Source: CAZVJU01 sp964627195 (GTDB taxonomy: Bacteria > Patescibacteriota > Microgenomatia > UBA8517). From it: a DNA stretch of 59,541 bases. The notes under the pieces are model-generated. The model was given only the letters and a program-made list of their open reading frames with translations. It did no database searches and was not told where the DNA came from. The position numbers and the translations under genes were made by a program. The stretch is taken from NCBI GenBank assembly GCA_964627195.1, contig CAZVJU010000006.1:1-59541 (forward strand), written 5' to 3'. Shown here one piece after another: positions 58,983-59,541 of the stretch (positions within the stretch are counted from its first letter, which is position 1; each line of letters begins with the position of its first letter).

Positions 58983-58988
58983 TACAAT
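58983..58988 (+). promoter_or_regulatory. -10 box of the BlaI-type gene
   Basis: TACAAT ends 9 nt before ATG 58998. The surrounding CTACAATTTGTAG (58982-58994) is a perfect inverted repeat, CTACAA-T-TTGTAG, and TACAnnTGTA half-sites are the classical BlaI/MecI operator core. Self-repression is therefore likely. Confidence 0.65.
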
Positions 58989-58997
58989 TTGTAGTAT

Positions 58998-59324
58998 ATG
59001 ACTAGTTATAACTTAGGACCTCTTGAGCAGGAAGTTATGGACTGTCTATGGAAAGAAAAAAGTGTTTCTGTTTCAGATATTCATCATTGTCTTCAAAAGA
59101 AACGCAAAATTGCCTACACAACAGTAATGACTATTATGATGCGTTTGACAGAAAAAGGCTTTTTAACAAGAAAGATGGAAGGAAAAGCATACCTCTATTC
59201 TCCTAAAAAATCCAAGGAGCAAACTGCTAAGAATGTCATCAAGAAAATTGTTAACTCATTGGTTGACCAGTATGGACACGAGGCGGTAACTGCATTTACA
59301 GATGAACTTAAACGACACAAGTAG
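58998..59324 (+). CDS. BlaI/MecI/CopY-family repressor
   Basis: A 108-residue winged-helix repressor: LGPLEQEVMDCLWKEKSVSVSDIHHCLQKKRKIAYTTVMTIMMRL, then EGKAYLYSPKKS and a helical dimer domain. Family members are cut by a membrane M56 protease or respond to copper. The partner gene begins 5 nt after its stop. Its own promoter carries a TACAATTTGTA palindrome fit for its binding. Confidence 0.88.
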   Translation: MTSYNLGPLEQEVMDCLWKEKSVSVSDIHHCLQKKRKIAYTTVMTIMMRLTEKGFLTRKMEGKAYLYSPKKSKEQTAKNVIKKIVNSLVDQYGHEAVTAFTDELKRHK

Positions 59325-59329
59325 GACAT

Positions 59330-59541
59330 ATGAAGAAAGAAATAAATTACTTCCTAAGTATCTTGTTAATTTTTACTTTCTCAGTTGTTTCTCTTTTTAC
59401 TCTCTTTAAAAAATACTCCGGACTAACCTTCGAGCATTTTCGAGAAACCTGCAAAGTTATTGCTTCGAGTTTTTTCTCAACCGGAGCTCATTATGTAGGG
59501 TTTATTCTCACAGCCATTGTCTTAGTTATTACATTAGGATT
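59330..59541 (+). CDS. Start of a membrane protein, probable BlaR/M56-type partner (cut by window end)
   Basis: An open frame from ATG 59330 to the end of the window, 70 codons seen: MKKEINYFLSILLIFTFSVV, then FTLFKKYSGL and a second hydrophobic segment VGFILTAIVLVITLG. The position right after a BlaI-type gene and two early membrane helices suggest the M56 membrane metallopeptidase usually paired with it. The catalytic motif lies outside the window. Confidence 0.6.
   Translation, partial: MKKEINYFLSILLIFTFSVVSLFTLFKKYSGLTFEHFRETCKVIASSFFSTGAHYVGFILTAIVLVITLG

Noticed and set aside
1..59541. tRNA or rRNA genes
   Set aside because: I looked for the TΨC-like GTTCRANYC plus acceptor pairing and for conserved rRNA blocks and found none that fold; rnpB is the only RNA gene I can support.

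Overview
The window looks like part of a small, AT-rich Patescibacteria (CPR) genome, most like the Microgenomates group. This rests on recognisable protein families and gene style, not on a marker gene: there is no rRNA, no tRNA and no ribosomal protein here. Supporting signs are many 70-200 residue orphan membrane proteins, a compact type IV pilus locus, few Shine-Dalgarno sites, and many genes whose ATG or GTG lies only 5-9 nt after a TATAAT-like box (leaderless transcripts). A 10-base N run at 6190-6199 is a scaffold gap inside the RNase P RNA gene.

Layout. 1-7.4 kb is housekeeping: pyrD (cut by the window edge), HU, a three-gene ABC exporter, miaA, an AI-2E-type permease, rnpB, a GIY-YIG protein and an MscS-like channel. 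7.5-17.6 kb is a type IV pilus locus: pilB, pilC, three pilin-like genes on the minus strand, a pilM-pilN fusion, a pilO-like gene and a major prepilin. 17.6-32 kb is an accessory region of mostly single-gene units. From 17.6 to 24.3 kb about eleven near-identical copies of one promoter-like repeat (TTGTCT, 17 nt, TARAAT) separate the genes. This region also holds most of the broken genes: a frameshifted membrane gene, a GNAT gene with two compensating frameshifts, a 2H-phosphoesterase-like gene with an in-frame stop, a small membrane gene split by a 147 bp palindromic element, and a decayed comM fragment. 32-43 kb encodes exported surface proteins: a large M23 peptidase and a 1554-residue Rhs/YD-repeat protein with a C-terminal nuclease-like tip and a probable immunity gene. 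43-44.6 kb is a divergent regulator region.

44.7-51.6 kb is an unusual metabolic set: a fused, AcnB-ordered aconitase/isopropylmalate isomerase, then a tight run of a divergent YrdC-like protein, an isopropylmalate/homocitrate-synthase-like enzyme, a class I/II aminotransferase and a soluble GAF-like histidine kinase. No isopropylmalate dehydrogenase accompanies them. 51.6-59.5 kb returns to core-like genes: a branched-polyamine synthase homologue, a response regulator, a glucan phosphorylase, hicBA, comM and a BlaI-type repressor with the start of its membrane partner.

Taken together, pili, exported Rhs and M23 proteins, toxin-antitoxin pairs and small adaptor genes fit a host-attached episymbiont. 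That lifestyle is an inference. The most novel items are the dispersed promoter family, a two-hairpin intergenic element with compensatory base changes, the cruciform element before the cohesin gene, the 44.7-51.6 kb operon, and a small zinc-ribbon gene overlapping a deoxyribosyltransferase-RHH fusion.
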